From Flavobacteriaceae bacterium (GTDB lineage Bacteria; Bacteroidota; Bacteroidia; Flavobacteriales; Flavobacteriaceae): DNA of 37,129 bases. Below, one piece after another: positions 9,589 through 18,732 of the stretch. The notes under the pieces were generated by a model that was not told the DNA's origin, did not search any database, and was given only the letters and a program-made list of their open reading frames with translations. A program made the translations under genes and the position numbers. Position 1 is the stretch's first letter; each line of letters begins with the position of its first letter. The stretch is taken from assembly GCA_026988355.1 (NCBI GenBank), contig JALSLK010000094.1, positions 1-37,129 on the forward strand. The letters are read 5' to 3'.

Positions 9589-9596
9589 ATTTATAG
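9589..9596 (-). promoter_or_regulatory. -7 box of the dapD promoter
   Basis: On the minus strand this reads TATTTTTG, an exact fit to the Bacteroidota TAnnTTTG consensus. It lies about 30 bp before the dapD start codon. A clear -33 TTG is not evident at the usual spacing. Confidence 0.55.
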
Positions 9597-9618
9597 ACCG
9601 AATAATTAGAAAAAATAG

Positions 9619-9626
9619 TACTTTTG
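9619..9626 (+). promoter_or_regulatory. -7 box of the ruvX promoter
   Basis: TACTTTTG fits TAnnTTTG exactly and lies 19 bp before the ruvX ATG, so the leader would be very short. Together with the dapD box it makes a compact divergent promoter of under 90 bp. Confidence 0.55.
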
Positions 9627-9645
9627 CCAAAATCTAAATTAGTAT

Positions 9646-10056
9646 ATGGCGAGAATTCTTGCAATAGATTATGGTAAAGTGAGAACTGGAATAGCAATAA
9701 CAGACGAATTACAACTAATTGCATCTGGTTTAACAACAGTAAAAACAGTAGAACTATTTTCGTTTTTAGATCGTTATTTAAAGAAAGAAAGAGTCACGTT
9801 GTTTATTGTGGGAGAACCCAAGCAAATGGATTATTCGCCATCTGAAAGTGAAGCGTTAATAGCACCATTTTTGGTAGAATTGCAAAAAAAATATCCAGAA
9901 ATTGAAATGAAACGTGTCGATGAACGTTTTACATCTAAAATGGCATTTCAAACAATGATTGCTAGTGGGTTTTCCAAAAAGAAAAGAAAAAACAAAGCAC
10001 TTTTAGATGAAATTAGTGCAACAATTATATTACAAACCTACTTAAGTGGTCGCTAA
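9646..10056 (+). CDS. ruvX: RuvX/YqgF family Holliday junction resolvase-like nuclease
   Basis: An RNase H-fold protein implicated in 16S rRNA 5' processing and possibly Holliday junction resolution. The metal-binding start ILAIDYGKVRTGIAITD is at residues 4-20, VGEPK lies in the middle, and VDERFTSKMA and LLDEISATIIL carry later acidic residues. The 136-residue length is typical. It opens a plus-strand run with def 29 bp downstream. Confidence 0.93.
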   Translation: MARILAIDYGKVRTGIAITDELQLIASGLTTVKTVELFSFLDRYLKKERVTLFIVGEPKQMDYSPSESEALIAPFLVELQKKYPEIEMKRVDERFTSKMAFQTMIASGFSKKKRKNKALLDEISATIILQTYLSGR

Positions 10057-10085
10057 GACCAAAAAGGAACAAAGATTATTATACG

Positions 10086-10667
10086 ATGATTTTACCAATA
10101 GTTGCCTACGGCGATAAAGTTTTAAGAAAAAAATGTGTGGATATTGATGCGAATTATCCAGATTTAAAAAAGTTGATTAGCAACATGAGAGATACGATGA
10201 GAAATGCTTCTGGTGTTGGTTTGGCAGCTCCGCAAATAAATAAAGCAATTCGTTTGTTTGTAATTAATACAACTCCTTTTGCAGAAGATGAAGATTTGAG
10301 CGAATTTGAAAGAGAAACTTTAAAAAAATTTGATAAAGTTTTTATTAATGCTAAAATTATAAAAGAAGAAGGAGAAGAATGGGCTTTTAATGAAGGATGC
10401 TTAAGTATTCCAAATATTAGAGAAGATGTCTTTAGACAAGATACCATTACAATTAAATATGTAGATGAAAATTTTAAAACACAGAAAGAAGTGTTAACAG
10501 GTATTGCCGCAAGAGTTGTACAACACGAATACGATCATATCGAAGGGATTTTATTTACGGATAAATTATCTTCCTTAAAAAAACGTTTGATAAAAAAGAA
10601 ATTGGAAAATATCTCTAAAGGAAAAGTAGCGGTAGATTATAGAATGAAGTTTCCAAAGAAAAAATAA
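10086..10667 (+). CDS. def: peptide deformylase
   Basis: A cytosolic metallohydrolase that removes the formyl group from nascent N-terminal methionine. All three family motifs are present: GVGLAAPQ near residues 43-50, EGCLSIP near 102-108 with the metal-binding Cys, and QHEYDH near 145 with the two His ligands and catalytic Glu. The 193-residue length is normal for Bacteroidota. Confidence 0.97.
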   Translation: MILPIVAYGDKVLRKKCVDIDANYPDLKKLISNMRDTMRNASGVGLAAPQINKAIRLFVINTTPFAEDEDLSEFERETLKKFDKVFINAKIIKEEGEEWAFNEGCLSIPNIREDVFRQDTITIKYVDENFKTQKEVLTGIAARVVQHEYDHIEGILFTDKLSSLKKRLIKKKLENISKGKVAVDYRMKFPKKK

Positions 10668-10708
10668 CGAAAGAGTTTTACAAACTTAAAAATAAAATAA
10701 TAGAAAGA

Positions 10709-11128
10709 ATGACATTAGAGAAATTAATAGTAGTAACTGGAAAACCAGGAATTTTTAAAATTAACTCACAAACAAAAGCAGGTTTGTTAGTAGAATCATT
10801 AGTAGATAATAAAAAATTCCCAATTCATAATATTCATAATGTAAGTAGTTTAAATGACATCGCTATTTATACAGATGAAGATGAAGTGTCTTTACGGACT
10901 ATTTTTAAAACAATTTATGATAGAGAAAAAGGGAAGCCAACCATTAATCACAAAGAAAGTAAACAGGTTTTAACAAAATTCTTTAGTGAAGTATTACCAA
11001 ATTACGATGTAGAAAGAGTATATCCATCCAATATTAAAAAAATAGTGCAATGGTATAATATGTTAGTCGATGCAAAATTTGATTTTTCTACTTTAGAACA
11101 AAAAGAAAATTCCGAAGAAGAGGAATAG
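10709..11128 (+). CDS. DUF5606 family protein
   Basis: A 139-residue soluble protein of the Bacteroidota-specific DUF5606 family, recognised by its start MTLEKLIVVTGKPGIFKI. An SH3-like N-terminal segment with KAGLLVESL is followed by a helical part (FSEVLPNYDVERVYPSNIKKIVQWYN) and an acidic tail. The function is unknown. It sits between def and mazG, in keeping with a housekeeping role. Confidence 0.85.
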   Translation: MTLEKLIVVTGKPGIFKINSQTKAGLLVESLVDNKKFPIHNIHNVSSLNDIAIYTDEDEVSLRTIFKTIYDREKGKPTINHKESKQVLTKFFSEVLPNYDVERVYPSNIKKIVQWYNMLVDAKFDFSTLEQKENSEEEE

Positions 11129-11168
11129 ATACTGTTAATGGGTTGAAAAAATCGAAGTTAATGATAAA

Positions 11169-11948
11169 ATGAACAGTAAAGAACAAAAAATACAAGCATT
11201 TTCTCGTCTATTAGATATTATGGATGAGTTACGAGAAAAATGTCCTTGGGACAAAAAGCAAACGCACCAAACTTTACGGCATTTAACTATCGAAGAAACT
11301 TACGAACTCGGCGATGCCATTTTAGACAACAACACTTCAGAAATAAAAAACGAATTAGGAGATTTATTACTGCATATTGTTTTTTATGCAAAAATAGGCT
11401 CCGAAACTAATGATTTTGATATTACAGACGTTTGCAATGCTATTTCGGATAAATTAATATATCGACATCCACATATCTATGGAGATGTTAAGGTTGCAAA
11501 TGAAGAAGATGTAAAACGAAATTGGGAACAATTAAAATTAAAAGAAGGAAAAGGAAAAAAATCCATTTTAGAAGGAGTGCCAAAATCTTTGCCAGCAATG
11601 GTAAAAGCGAGTAGAATGCAAGATAAAGTTGCAGCTGTTGGTTTTGAATGGAAAGACACTAAAGGTTTTTTAGATAAAATACAAGAAGAAATTATTGAAT
11701 TTAAAGTTGAAAAAGAAAAAAGCAACCAAGATAATATGGAAGCTGAGTTTGGCGATATATTATTCGCATTAATTAATTTTGCAAGACATAATAATATCAA
11801 TGCCGAAGACGCATTAGAGCGTACCAATAAAAAATTTATTAATCGTTTTAAATCCGTAGAACAACAAGCAAAAACGGATGGTGTTGCTATTGCCGAGTTG
11901 CCTTTAAAAAAATTACTTGCTTATTGGGAAAATGCAAAGATTGATTAG
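11169..11948 (+). CDS. mazG: nucleoside triphosphate pyrophosphohydrolase MazG
   Basis: Hydrolyses (d)NTPs to NMP and pyrophosphate, as a house-cleaning enzyme. Two MazG domains are seen. The first has CPWDKKQTHQTL then IEETYELGDAI and NELGDLLLH (residues about 25-75). The second has EEIIEFKVE and AEFGDILFALINFARH (about 175-210). The 259-residue length is that of the full two-domain form. It ends the def group; the next gene has its own promoter. Confidence 0.95.
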   Translation: MNSKEQKIQAFSRLLDIMDELREKCPWDKKQTHQTLRHLTIEETYELGDAILDNNTSEIKNELGDLLLHIVFYAKIGSETNDFDITDVCNAISDKLIYRHPHIYGDVKVANEEDVKRNWEQLKLKEGKGKKSILEGVPKSLPAMVKASRMQDKVAAVGFEWKDTKGFLDKIQEEIIEFKVEKEKSNQDNMEAEFGDILFALINFARHNNINAEDALERTNKKFINRFKSVEQQAKTDGVAIAELPLKKLLAYWENAKID

Positions 11949-12049
11949 TTTGCACTCTTTTTTAAAAAGGAATTAATTCTCAAATAAAAAAATAATAGTA
12001 ATCTAAAATTAAGTAGTAAAAATATTTTTATAGTTTCAATAGAAATACT

Positions 12050-12057
12050 TACTTTTG
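12050..12057 (+). promoter_or_regulatory. -7 box before the BatA-domain gene
   Basis: TACTTTTG, an exact TAnnTTTG match, lies 17 bp before the ATG at 12075. The 126-bp gap after mazG thus probably contains a promoter for the BatA-to-esterase group. No clear -33 element is seen. Confidence 0.5.
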
Positions 12058-12074
12058 ACAAACCCAAAAAAGCA

Positions 12075-14039
12075 ATGCAGTTTAAGTATCCAGAAATTCT
12101 TTATGCCTTATTCTTGTTGCTTATTCCGATAATTGTTCATTTGTTTCAATTACAAAGGTTTGAAAAAGTAGCATTTACCAACGTTCAATTTCTTAAAAAA
12201 GTAGCATTACAAACTAGAAAAAGTGCAAAACTCAAAAAGTTTTTAATTTTAGTTACTAGATTGGGATTATTTACAGCATTAATTTTAGCGTTTGCACAAC
12301 CTTATTTTAGTAAAAATAAGCAGCAATTAAAACCACAAACCGTATTGTATTTAGACAATTCGTTAAGCATGCAAGCAAAAAGAGGAACCAACGAAATTTT
12401 TAGAAATGCAATACAAGATATTATTAGTAGTAATTCCAATATCGAGGATATTTCAATTTTAACAAATAATGACTTCTATAAAGATTTAAGTGATAAAGAA
12501 TTAAAAAACCAATTATTATCTCTAAATTATTATCCAATAGCACAAGATTTAAAAACCGTAATTCTCAAAACAAATAAAGCACTATCTAAAAAAAATGGAA
12601 GAAGTAAACACGTAATCTTTGTTTCCGATTTTCAAACAAAAAATAAAGTAAATGAGTTACATTTAGATAGTACAACACAGTATTCATTTGTACAATTGTT
12701 GCCACAAAAAAAAGAAAATATAGCAATAGATAGTATCTATATTAGTAGCCAAAATGGTTCGAATATCAATTTGACAGTAAAATTAAAAACATACAATACA
12801 AAACGTGAAAATTTATCCGTTTCGTTATTTAAAGAAAATATTTTAGTAGGAAAAACATCTTGTAAATTAGAAAAAAATAGCACAAATACCGTAATGTTTA
12901 AAATTCCATTTAAAGATAGTTTTAACGGAAAATTAAGCATTGAAGATAATTTAATCCCATTTGATAACACTTTGTATTTTAGTTTAAATAAACAAGAAAA
13001 AATAGAAGTTTTAGCTATAGGAGAACAAAATAAATTTTTATCTAAAATATATACGAATACCGAATTTAATTGGACAGATAAAAAAAGGAATCAACTAGAT
13101 TATAATAAAATTGCAAGTCAGAATTTAATTGTATTAAATGAATTGGAAAATATACCAACCGCACTACAAAAAGAATTAAGTAATTTTGTTTTAAAAGGTG
13201 GAAGTTTAGTAATAATACCAGCGACAAAACTTAGTATAGAAAATTACAATCAATTTTTTGAGAGTTTAAAAATTGGTAAAATTACAGGCAGGAGCGAAAC
13301 AGAACATCAAATAAATACGATTAATTTTTCACATCCAATATTAGATAATGTTTTCGAAAAGCAAATTAAAAATTTCCAATATCCAAATGTAAAAAAAGGA
13401 TATGAAATTCATCTTAAAAATGCATCTTCGATATTGCGATACGATAATCAGCACACTTTTATTTCGGAATCTAAACTTAAAAAAGGAAAAATATATTGTA
13501 TTGCAGCACCAATAAATAGAAAAAATTCAAATTTTAAAAACTCGCCATTGATTGTTCCAATTTTTTATAATTTTGGAAAACAGAGTTTTAATATTACAGC
13601 ATTATACTATACTATTGGAAATGCAAATACTATAGATATACAGACCAAAGTAAAAAATGATGAGGTAATACATATCGAAGAAAATAATAATAAAGAAAAT
13701 AGCATTATACCGTTTCAGCAAGTAAGTCAAAATAAGGTACAGATAATAACCGAAGATAATTTATTAAAAGCAGGATTTTATCAAGTTAAAAAGAAAGATG
13801 TAGCCATCACAAATATAGCGTATAACTACAATAGATTAGAGAGTAATACGCAATATGCAAATATAGAAAGTGAGTTAAAACAATATAAAAACGTACAATT
13901 CTCAACAGACATCAAACAGATGTTTCAAGAAATTAAAGACAATTACAGTGTAACATCGTATTGGAAATGGTTTGTAGTACTAGCAATATTATTTTGGATA
14001 ATTGAAATGCTATTGGTTAAATTTATGAAAGGAAGTTGA
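12075..14039 (+). CDS. BatA-domain (VWA-like) membrane protein
   Basis: A 654-residue inner-membrane protein. The N-terminal BatA domain has a first membrane segment at residues 8-25 and a second around 58-78. A von Willebrand A-like domain begins at TVLYLDNSLSMQ, which keeps the D-x-S-x-S metal-site pattern. A long extracytoplasmic region of beta-sandwich and glutamine-amidotransferase-like character follows, and a last membrane helix (WFVVLAILFWIIEMLL) sits just before the C-terminus. Family members occur beside aerotolerance (Bat) genes, but no other bat gene is here, so the role is open. It is 30 bp upstream of the dihydroorotase homologue. Confidence 0.88.
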   Translation: MQFKYPEILYALFLLLIPIIVHLFQLQRFEKVAFTNVQFLKKVALQTRKSAKLKKFLILVTRLGLFTALILAFAQPYFSKNKQQLKPQTVLYLDNSLSMQAKRGTNEIFRNAIQDIISSNSNIEDISILTNNDFYKDLSDKELKNQLLSLNYYPIAQDLKTVILKTNKALSKKNGRSKHVIFVSDFQTKNKVNELHLDSTTQYSFVQLLPQKKENIAIDSIYISSQNGSNINLTVKLKTYNTKRENLSVSLFKENILVGKTSCKLEKNSTNTVMFKIPFKDSFNGKLSIEDNLIPFDNTLYFSLNKQEKIEVLAIGEQNKFLSKIYTNTEFNWTDKKRNQLDYNKIASQNLIVLNELENIPTALQKELSNFVLKGGSLVIIPATKLSIENYNQFFESLKIGKITGRSETEHQINTINFSHPILDNVFEKQIKNFQYPNVKKGYEIHLKNASSILRYDNQHTFISESKLKKGKIYCIAAPINRKNSNFKNSPLIVPIFYNFGKQSFNITALYYTIGNANTIDIQTKVKNDEVIHIEENNNKENSIIPFQQVSQNKVQIITEDNLLKAGFYQVKKKDVAITNIAYNYNRLESNTQYANIESELKQYKNVQFSTDIKQMFQEIKDNYSVTSYWKWFVVLAILFWIIEMLLVKFMKGS

Positions 14040-14069
14040 GTTAAATCGCACTTTTAAAACGAGCAACAA

Positions 14070-15320
14070 ATGAATATACTCATTAAATCAGCTAAAATTA
14101 TAGACGAAACAAGTCCATTTCATTTGCAAATAAAAGATGTACTGGTTACGAACGGAATTATTACTCAAATAGCAAACACCATAGAGGCTAAGAAGCAAGT
14201 AAAAACAATAAATTTAGAGAATTTACATATTTCTTGTGGTTGGTTTGATACATCCGTTTCATTTGGAGAACCAGGTTTTGAAGAAAGAGAAACGATATAT
14301 AATGGATTGGATGTGGCAGCAAAGAGCGGCTTTACAGCAGTAGCATTAAATCCAAATACGTTTCCAGTAATAGATACGAAGTCGGCAGTAGAATTTTTAA
14401 TACATAAAGCAGCTAAAAAAAATGTTGATTTGCATCCAATAGCAAATTTAACCAAAGGAGCCAAAGGCGAAGAAATGGCAGAGTTATACGATATGCAAAA
14501 ATCTGGAGCAATAGCATTTGGAGATTATAACAAAGCGATTAGCAATGTAAATTTGCTGAAAATAAGTTTGCAGTATGCACAAAATTTTGAAGCATTAATT
14601 TTAAGTTTTCCACAAGAAAACAGTATAGCGGCAGGTTATATGAATGAAGGAGAAAATAGCACAAAATTAGGACTAAAAGGCATTCCAGCATTAGCAGAGG
14701 AGTTGCAAATAGCAAGAGATTTATTTTTACTAGAATATACAGGAGGAAAATTACATATACCATGTATATCTACAGCAAAATCTGTAAAATTAATTGCCGA
14801 GGCAAAGAAAAAAGGCTTAGATGTAACTTGTAGTGTAGCAGTACATCATTTATTATTGACAGACGAAAAAATACAAGATTTTGATGCCAATTATAAAGTA
14901 TTGCCACCGCTTAGAACTAAAAAAGATACAAAGGCATTACAAAAAGGATTAGAAAAAGGAATTATAGATATGCTTACATCCGATCATAATCCAATAGATA
15001 TAGAGCATAAAAAAGTAGCATTTGAACATGCTAAATTTGGAACTATAGGATTAGAAAGTTTGTTTGGAGCAGCAAATTTGGTTGTAGATTTAGAAAAAAT
15101 AATTACAGCGTTAACGACAAATCCTAGAAAACGATTTGGATTAGAAAAAGTATGTATTAATAAGAATGAGAAAGCAAATTTTACCTTATTTAATCCAGAC
15201 TACAAAAATACATTTACCGATAAAAATATAATTTCCACATCTAAAAATACCGCTTTTTTAGATCAAAAAATAAAAGGAAGAGTTTATGGAATTTATAACA
15301 ATAAAAAATTAATTATATAA
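14070..15320 (+). CDS. dihydroorotase-like protein, metal ligands lost
   Basis: A class I dihydroorotase (amidohydrolase) homologue of 416 residues. Active enzymes have D-x-H-x-H-x-R-E-P-G after the first strand; here the segment reads FDTSVSFGEPG, with both His replaced by Ser and the Arg by Gly. The LHI-x-H-x-ST motif reads LHIPCISTA, so another metal His is replaced. HHLLLTD and the Asp in SDHNP remain. Such a protein should not bind the usual binuclear zinc and is unlikely to hydrolyse dihydroorotate. Inactive PyrC' homologues that support aspartate transcarbamoylase are known in other bacteria and offer a possible role. It is 3 bp upstream of the esterase gene. Confidence 0.85.
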   Translation: MNILIKSAKIIDETSPFHLQIKDVLVTNGIITQIANTIEAKKQVKTINLENLHISCGWFDTSVSFGEPGFEERETIYNGLDVAAKSGFTAVALNPNTFPVIDTKSAVEFLIHKAAKKNVDLHPIANLTKGAKGEEMAELYDMQKSGAIAFGDYNKAISNVNLLKISLQYAQNFEALILSFPQENSIAAGYMNEGENSTKLGLKGIPALAEELQIARDLFLLEYTGGKLHIPCISTAKSVKLIAEAKKKGLDVTCSVAVHHLLLTDEKIQDFDANYKVLPPLRTKKDTKALQKGLEKGIIDMLTSDHNPIDIEHKKVAFEHAKFGTIGLESLFGAANLVVDLEKIITALTTNPRKRFGLEKVCINKNEKANFTLFNPDYKNTFTDKNIISTSKNTAFLDQKIKGRVYGIYNNKKLII

Positions 15321-15323
15321 ATC

Positions 15324-15959
15324 ATGTTAGAATATTTAGTACGAGAATCCACTATAAAAAATCCACCAGTACTTATTATGCTACATGGATACGGAAGTAA
15401 TGACCAAGATTTGTTTTCATTTTCGCCAGAGCTAGATAAAGAATTATTAATAGTAAGTGCAAGAGCACCGTTAACATTAGGCTTTGGAAGTTATGCATGG
15501 TACTCCATAAATTTTGATGCAGAAAAAGGGAAATTTTCAGATTTAGAAGAAGCAAGAACATCCATACAACAAATAGAAAATTTTGTAGATGAAATTATAG
15601 AAAAATATAAAGTGAATACAAACAAAGTATTTCTTTTAGGATTTAGTCAAGGTTCTATTTTAAGTTATGCAGTATCGCTAAAAAATCCAACCAAAATTCA
15701 ACATGTAGTAGCATTAAGTGGTTATATAAATAGTGAATTAATTCCAAAAGACTTAACAAAAAACCAACTAACAAATTTAGATTTTTTCATTTCACACGGA
15801 ACAGTAGATCAAGTTTTACCAATAGAATGGTCTAGAAAGTCATTACCAATATTAGAAAATTTAGGAGTAGATTTTGAGTATAAAGAATATCCAGTAGGAC
15901 ATGGAGTAAATCCACAAAATTTTATAGACCTTAAAAGTTGGATTAAAGATAGGTTGTAA
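15324..15959 (+). CDS. alpha/beta-hydrolase, phospholipase/carboxylesterase family
   Basis: A 211-residue cytosolic serine hydrolase related to YpfH/acyl-protein thioesterases. The oxyanion segment LHGYGSND is at residues 20-27, the nucleophile elbow GFSQGS near 108, the Asp in GTVDQVLPIEW near 160 and the His in VGHGVN near 193. The triad is complete. The substrate is not predictable. It is nearly contiguous with the dihydroorotase homologue, implying coexpression. Confidence 0.9.
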   Translation: MLEYLVRESTIKNPPVLIMLHGYGSNDQDLFSFSPELDKELLIVSARAPLTLGFGSYAWYSINFDAEKGKFSDLEEARTSIQQIENFVDEIIEKYKVNTNKVFLLGFSQGSILSYAVSLKNPTKIQHVVALSGYINSELIPKDLTKNQLTNLDFFISHGTVDQVLPIEWSRKSLPILENLGVDFEYKEYPVGHGVNPQNFIDLKSWIKDRL

Positions 15960-16018
15960 ATTAGTAACTAATTATCTCTAATTTGTTTCTTAATAATTAA
16001 AACTAAAAACAATATAAT

Positions 16019-16492
16019 ATGAAAAGAATAGCAACAGTATTAGTAATAGGATTGTATACACTTACAATTGGAGCACAAAATAGGATGCATTCCTTAGAAA
16101 ATTCTAAAAAATTAGCATTAGCATCTAATAAATTAATATTAGTAGACTTTTGGGCAACATGGTGCGAACCATGTAAAAAAATGGATGCAGATACATGGAG
16201 TAAAAATGAAGTGAAAGATTTAATGGATAACTTTGTATCTGTTAAAATTGATATTGACGAAGAAAAATCTATTGCAACAAAATATGGAGTGCGAAGTATT
16301 CCAAGCATTTTTATTATAGACGCAAATGGAAAAGTTATCTATAATGGTTTGGGATATAAAGACAAAGTAAAAACAGCAAGACTACTAGAGAAGTATGCTA
16401 TAAAAAAAGATGAAAATAATGCCGCAAAATGGCACGAAAAGTTAAACGATAAAGATAAAAGTATCGCAGCATTAATCTTAAAAGAAAAATAA
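16019..16492 (+). CDS. secreted thioredoxin-family protein
   Basis: A 157-residue exported thioredoxin-fold protein. A signal peptide ends near IGAQ (residue 20). The active site is WATWCEPCKKM (residues about 43-53), a CxxC motif, and the cis-Pro loop is RSIPS. The C-terminal 45 residues are a helical extension beyond the thioredoxin core. It likely performs disulfide exchange in the periplasm. Its stop overlaps the ATG of the next gene by one base (TAATG), so it may be coupled to the following secreted protein. Confidence 0.92.
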   Translation: MKRIATVLVIGLYTLTIGAQNRMHSLENSKKLALASNKLILVDFWATWCEPCKKMDADTWSKNEVKDLMDNFVSVKIDIDEEKSIATKYGVRSIPSIFIIDANGKVIYNGLGYKDKVKTARLLEKYAIKKDENNAAKWHEKLNDKDKSIAALILKEK

Positions 16493-18036
16493 TGAAATTA
16501 TTCAGTTATTTATTATTATTTACGATAACGACACAAGCACAATTTACAAATGTTATGATTAGCAATCAAAATGTGCCAAATGAACCAGCAATTGTAATTG
16601 ACCCAAATAATACAAATATTATGTTTGCAGCAGCAAATATCAATAATTATTATGTAAGTAATGATGCAGGAATTACATGGTCTAAAAACACATTAAGTTC
16701 TACCTATGGAGTTTGGGGAGACCCATCCTTACTTGTAGATAATTCGAGTAATTTTTATTTTTTTCATCTATCAAACCCTCAGAGTGGAAGTTGGTTGGAC
16801 AGAATCGTTTGTCAGAAATCAACAGACAATGGCTTGAGTTTTAACAATGGTACTTTTTTTGGATTAAATGCCGCAAAAGATCAAGATAAAGAATGGGCGC
16901 AAATAGATAGAAATAATGGAAATATTTATGTATTCTGGACAGAATTTGATACGTATGGCAGCACAAATACAACTTGTAAGACACGAATATTATTTTCAAA
17001 ATCAACAGATAATTCGCAAACATGGTCTGTGCCAGTTGCAGTTAATGAAGTAGATGGTAATTGTATGGATGATAGTTTAACGGTAGAAGGCGCAGTGCCA
17101 ACGATAGGAGTAAATGGCGAAATATATGTCTCTTGGGCAGGACCAAACGGAATTGTTTTTAATCGTTCAACAGATTATGGAAATACTTGGTTAGCACAAG
17201 AAGTTTTAGTAAGTAATATGCCAGGAGGTTGGAACTTTAATATTCCAGGAATAGATAGGGCAAACGGATTTCCAATAACAGTATGCGATATAAGTGGAGG
17301 AGTAAATAACGGTGCGATATATATAAATTGGACGGATCAAAGAAATGGTACCGACGATACAGATGTTTGGTTAAAAAAATCAACAGATAATGGCACAACT
17401 TGGAGTGCACCAATACGAGTTAACGACGATGGAGTAGGAAATCAACAATTTTTTACATGGATGGATATCGATCAAACAAACGGCAACATATATATCGTAT
17501 TTTACGATAGAAGAAACCATACTGATAATAGTACAGACGTATATTTAGCACGATCTACAGATGGTGGAAATAGCTTTCAGAATATATTAATAAGCGAAAC
17601 ACCATTTATACCAACATCCAATGTCTTTTTTGGAGATTATACAAATATCGCAGCACATAATGGTATAATAAGACCAATATGGAATAGAGTTCATAACGGA
17701 GATTCTAGTATTTGGACAGCGTTAATTAACGATAATGCTATAGCCACAACAGACGACTATTTTAATGCTAATTACGAATTGCAACAAAATTACCCGAATC
17801 CAGCAAAAGAAGAAACGTATATCTCATTTAAGTTAAAAAAAGAAGAAAAAGTAAGTTTGGAAATATATAATTTATTAGGAGAAAAAAAAGCAGTTCTGTT
17901 TCGTGAAAAGAAATTTTTATTCGGAAAGCATATTGTTAAAATAGCATTATCCGAAAATAAATTATCGCAAGGAGTATACTTTTATAAAATAAAAATAGGA
18001 AATCAAACCTTGTCTAAAAAGATGATTATTAAATAA
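16492..18036 (+). CDS. BNR/Asp-box repeat protein with T9SS type A sorting domain
   Basis: A 514-residue secreted protein. The signal peptide ends near TTQAQ (residue 17). A sialidase-like six-bladed propeller is indicated by repeated Asp-boxes: S-T-D-N-G-x-S-F, S-T-D-N-S-x-T-W, S-T-D-Y-G-x-T-W, S-T-D-N-G-T-T-W and S-T-D-G-G-x-S-F. The catalytic Arg triad of true sialidases is not evident, so I do not call it a sialidase. The last 75 residues are a type A C-terminal domain (NYPNPAKEETYISF, VSLEIYNLLG, LSQGVYFYKI, KKMIIK). It should be exported by the T9SS and anchored or released. Confidence 0.9.
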   Translation: MKLFSYLLLFTITTQAQFTNVMISNQNVPNEPAIVIDPNNTNIMFAAANINNYYVSNDAGITWSKNTLSSTYGVWGDPSLLVDNSSNFYFFHLSNPQSGSWLDRIVCQKSTDNGLSFNNGTFFGLNAAKDQDKEWAQIDRNNGNIYVFWTEFDTYGSTNTTCKTRILFSKSTDNSQTWSVPVAVNEVDGNCMDDSLTVEGAVPTIGVNGEIYVSWAGPNGIVFNRSTDYGNTWLAQEVLVSNMPGGWNFNIPGIDRANGFPITVCDISGGVNNGAIYINWTDQRNGTDDTDVWLKKSTDNGTTWSAPIRVNDDGVGNQQFFTWMDIDQTNGNIYIVFYDRRNHTDNSTDVYLARSTDGGNSFQNILISETPFIPTSNVFFGDYTNIAAHNGIIRPIWNRVHNGDSSIWTALINDNAIATTDDYFNANYELQQNYPNPAKEETYISFKLKKEEKVSLEIYNLLGEKKAVLFREKKFLFGKHIVKIALSENKLSQGVYFYKIKIGNQTLSKKMIIK

Positions 18037-18045
18037 ACTTAGAAA

Positions 18046-18732
18046 ATGAGAGACAAAATTAGAACCAAAAAAATAAGTGTATTAATAATTATAATATTAA
18101 TAAGTTTAAAGATAAAAGCACAAGAAAATCCATTTTTATTTACATGGAAAAATGGATTTAAAGTAGAAAACAAAGATAAAAGTTTAAAGTTTAAGTTTGG
18201 AGGAAGGCTAATGTTAGATAATGCATTTATGAGCCAAGATAAAAATTTAGATTTGATTTATGGAGAATTACAAACTACGAGTGCTACAGAAATAAGACGA
18301 GCAAGATTATTTTTTACAGGTTCTATTTACAATAACGTAGATTTTAAGCTAGATTTGGGTTTTGAAGGAGGAGCAGTCGCTTTAAAAGATGTTTATTTCG
18401 GAATAAAAAATATTCCAGTAATTGGAAATTTACGAGTAGGTCATGTTAAAGAACCTTTTAGATTCGAAATGCTAACAAGTAGCAAATACATTACATTTAT
18501 GGAGCGTTCTTTAATGAGCGATTATGTTCCAACTCGAAATAATGGGCTTTTATTATTTAATGAATTTAGAGATAAAAGAATTGGAGTTCAAGCAGGTTTT
18601 TTTCGAAATGCAAATACTAAAACAGGTAATGATAAAGCAGCAAACGATAGTTTTGTATTTACAGGACGAGTTACAGGTTTACCAATTAGAGATAATGATA
18701 AAAAAAGACTTTTACATGTAGGAGCATCTTAA
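18046..18732 (+). pseudogene. outer-membrane porin (OprP/O family), N-terminal part before a frameshift
   Basis: The first 228 residues of a phosphate-selective-porin-like beta-barrel. A signal peptide ends near KIKAQ. The segments FKFGGRLMLDNA, TEIRRARLFFTGSIY, NLRVGHVKEPF and SSKYITFMERS match the intact porin at 22890-24071 (its EFRRVHFSVLG, GSLAEPTSLDMETSSKYMAFFDRA). The frame stops at TAA 18730-18732 inside a strand (LLHVGAS-stop), and the rest of the barrel continues one base later. Joined, the product would be about 408 residues against 393 for the intact paralogue. It is probably a pseudogene, unless the base is a sequencing error or there is +1 recoding. Confidence 0.85.

Noticed and set aside
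12737-12970. Minus-strand open frame inside the BatA-domain gene
   Set aside because: It is the opposite-strand shadow of strong coding sequence, with no start context or homology. Similar shadows inside dapD, mazG, YeeE and other genes were dropped for the same reason.
16492-18036. Calling the BNR-repeat protein an active sialidase
   Set aside because: Asp-boxes are plentiful, but I cannot find the catalytic arginine triad and Tyr/Glu pair with confidence; Asp-boxes alone occur in many non-sialidase propellers.
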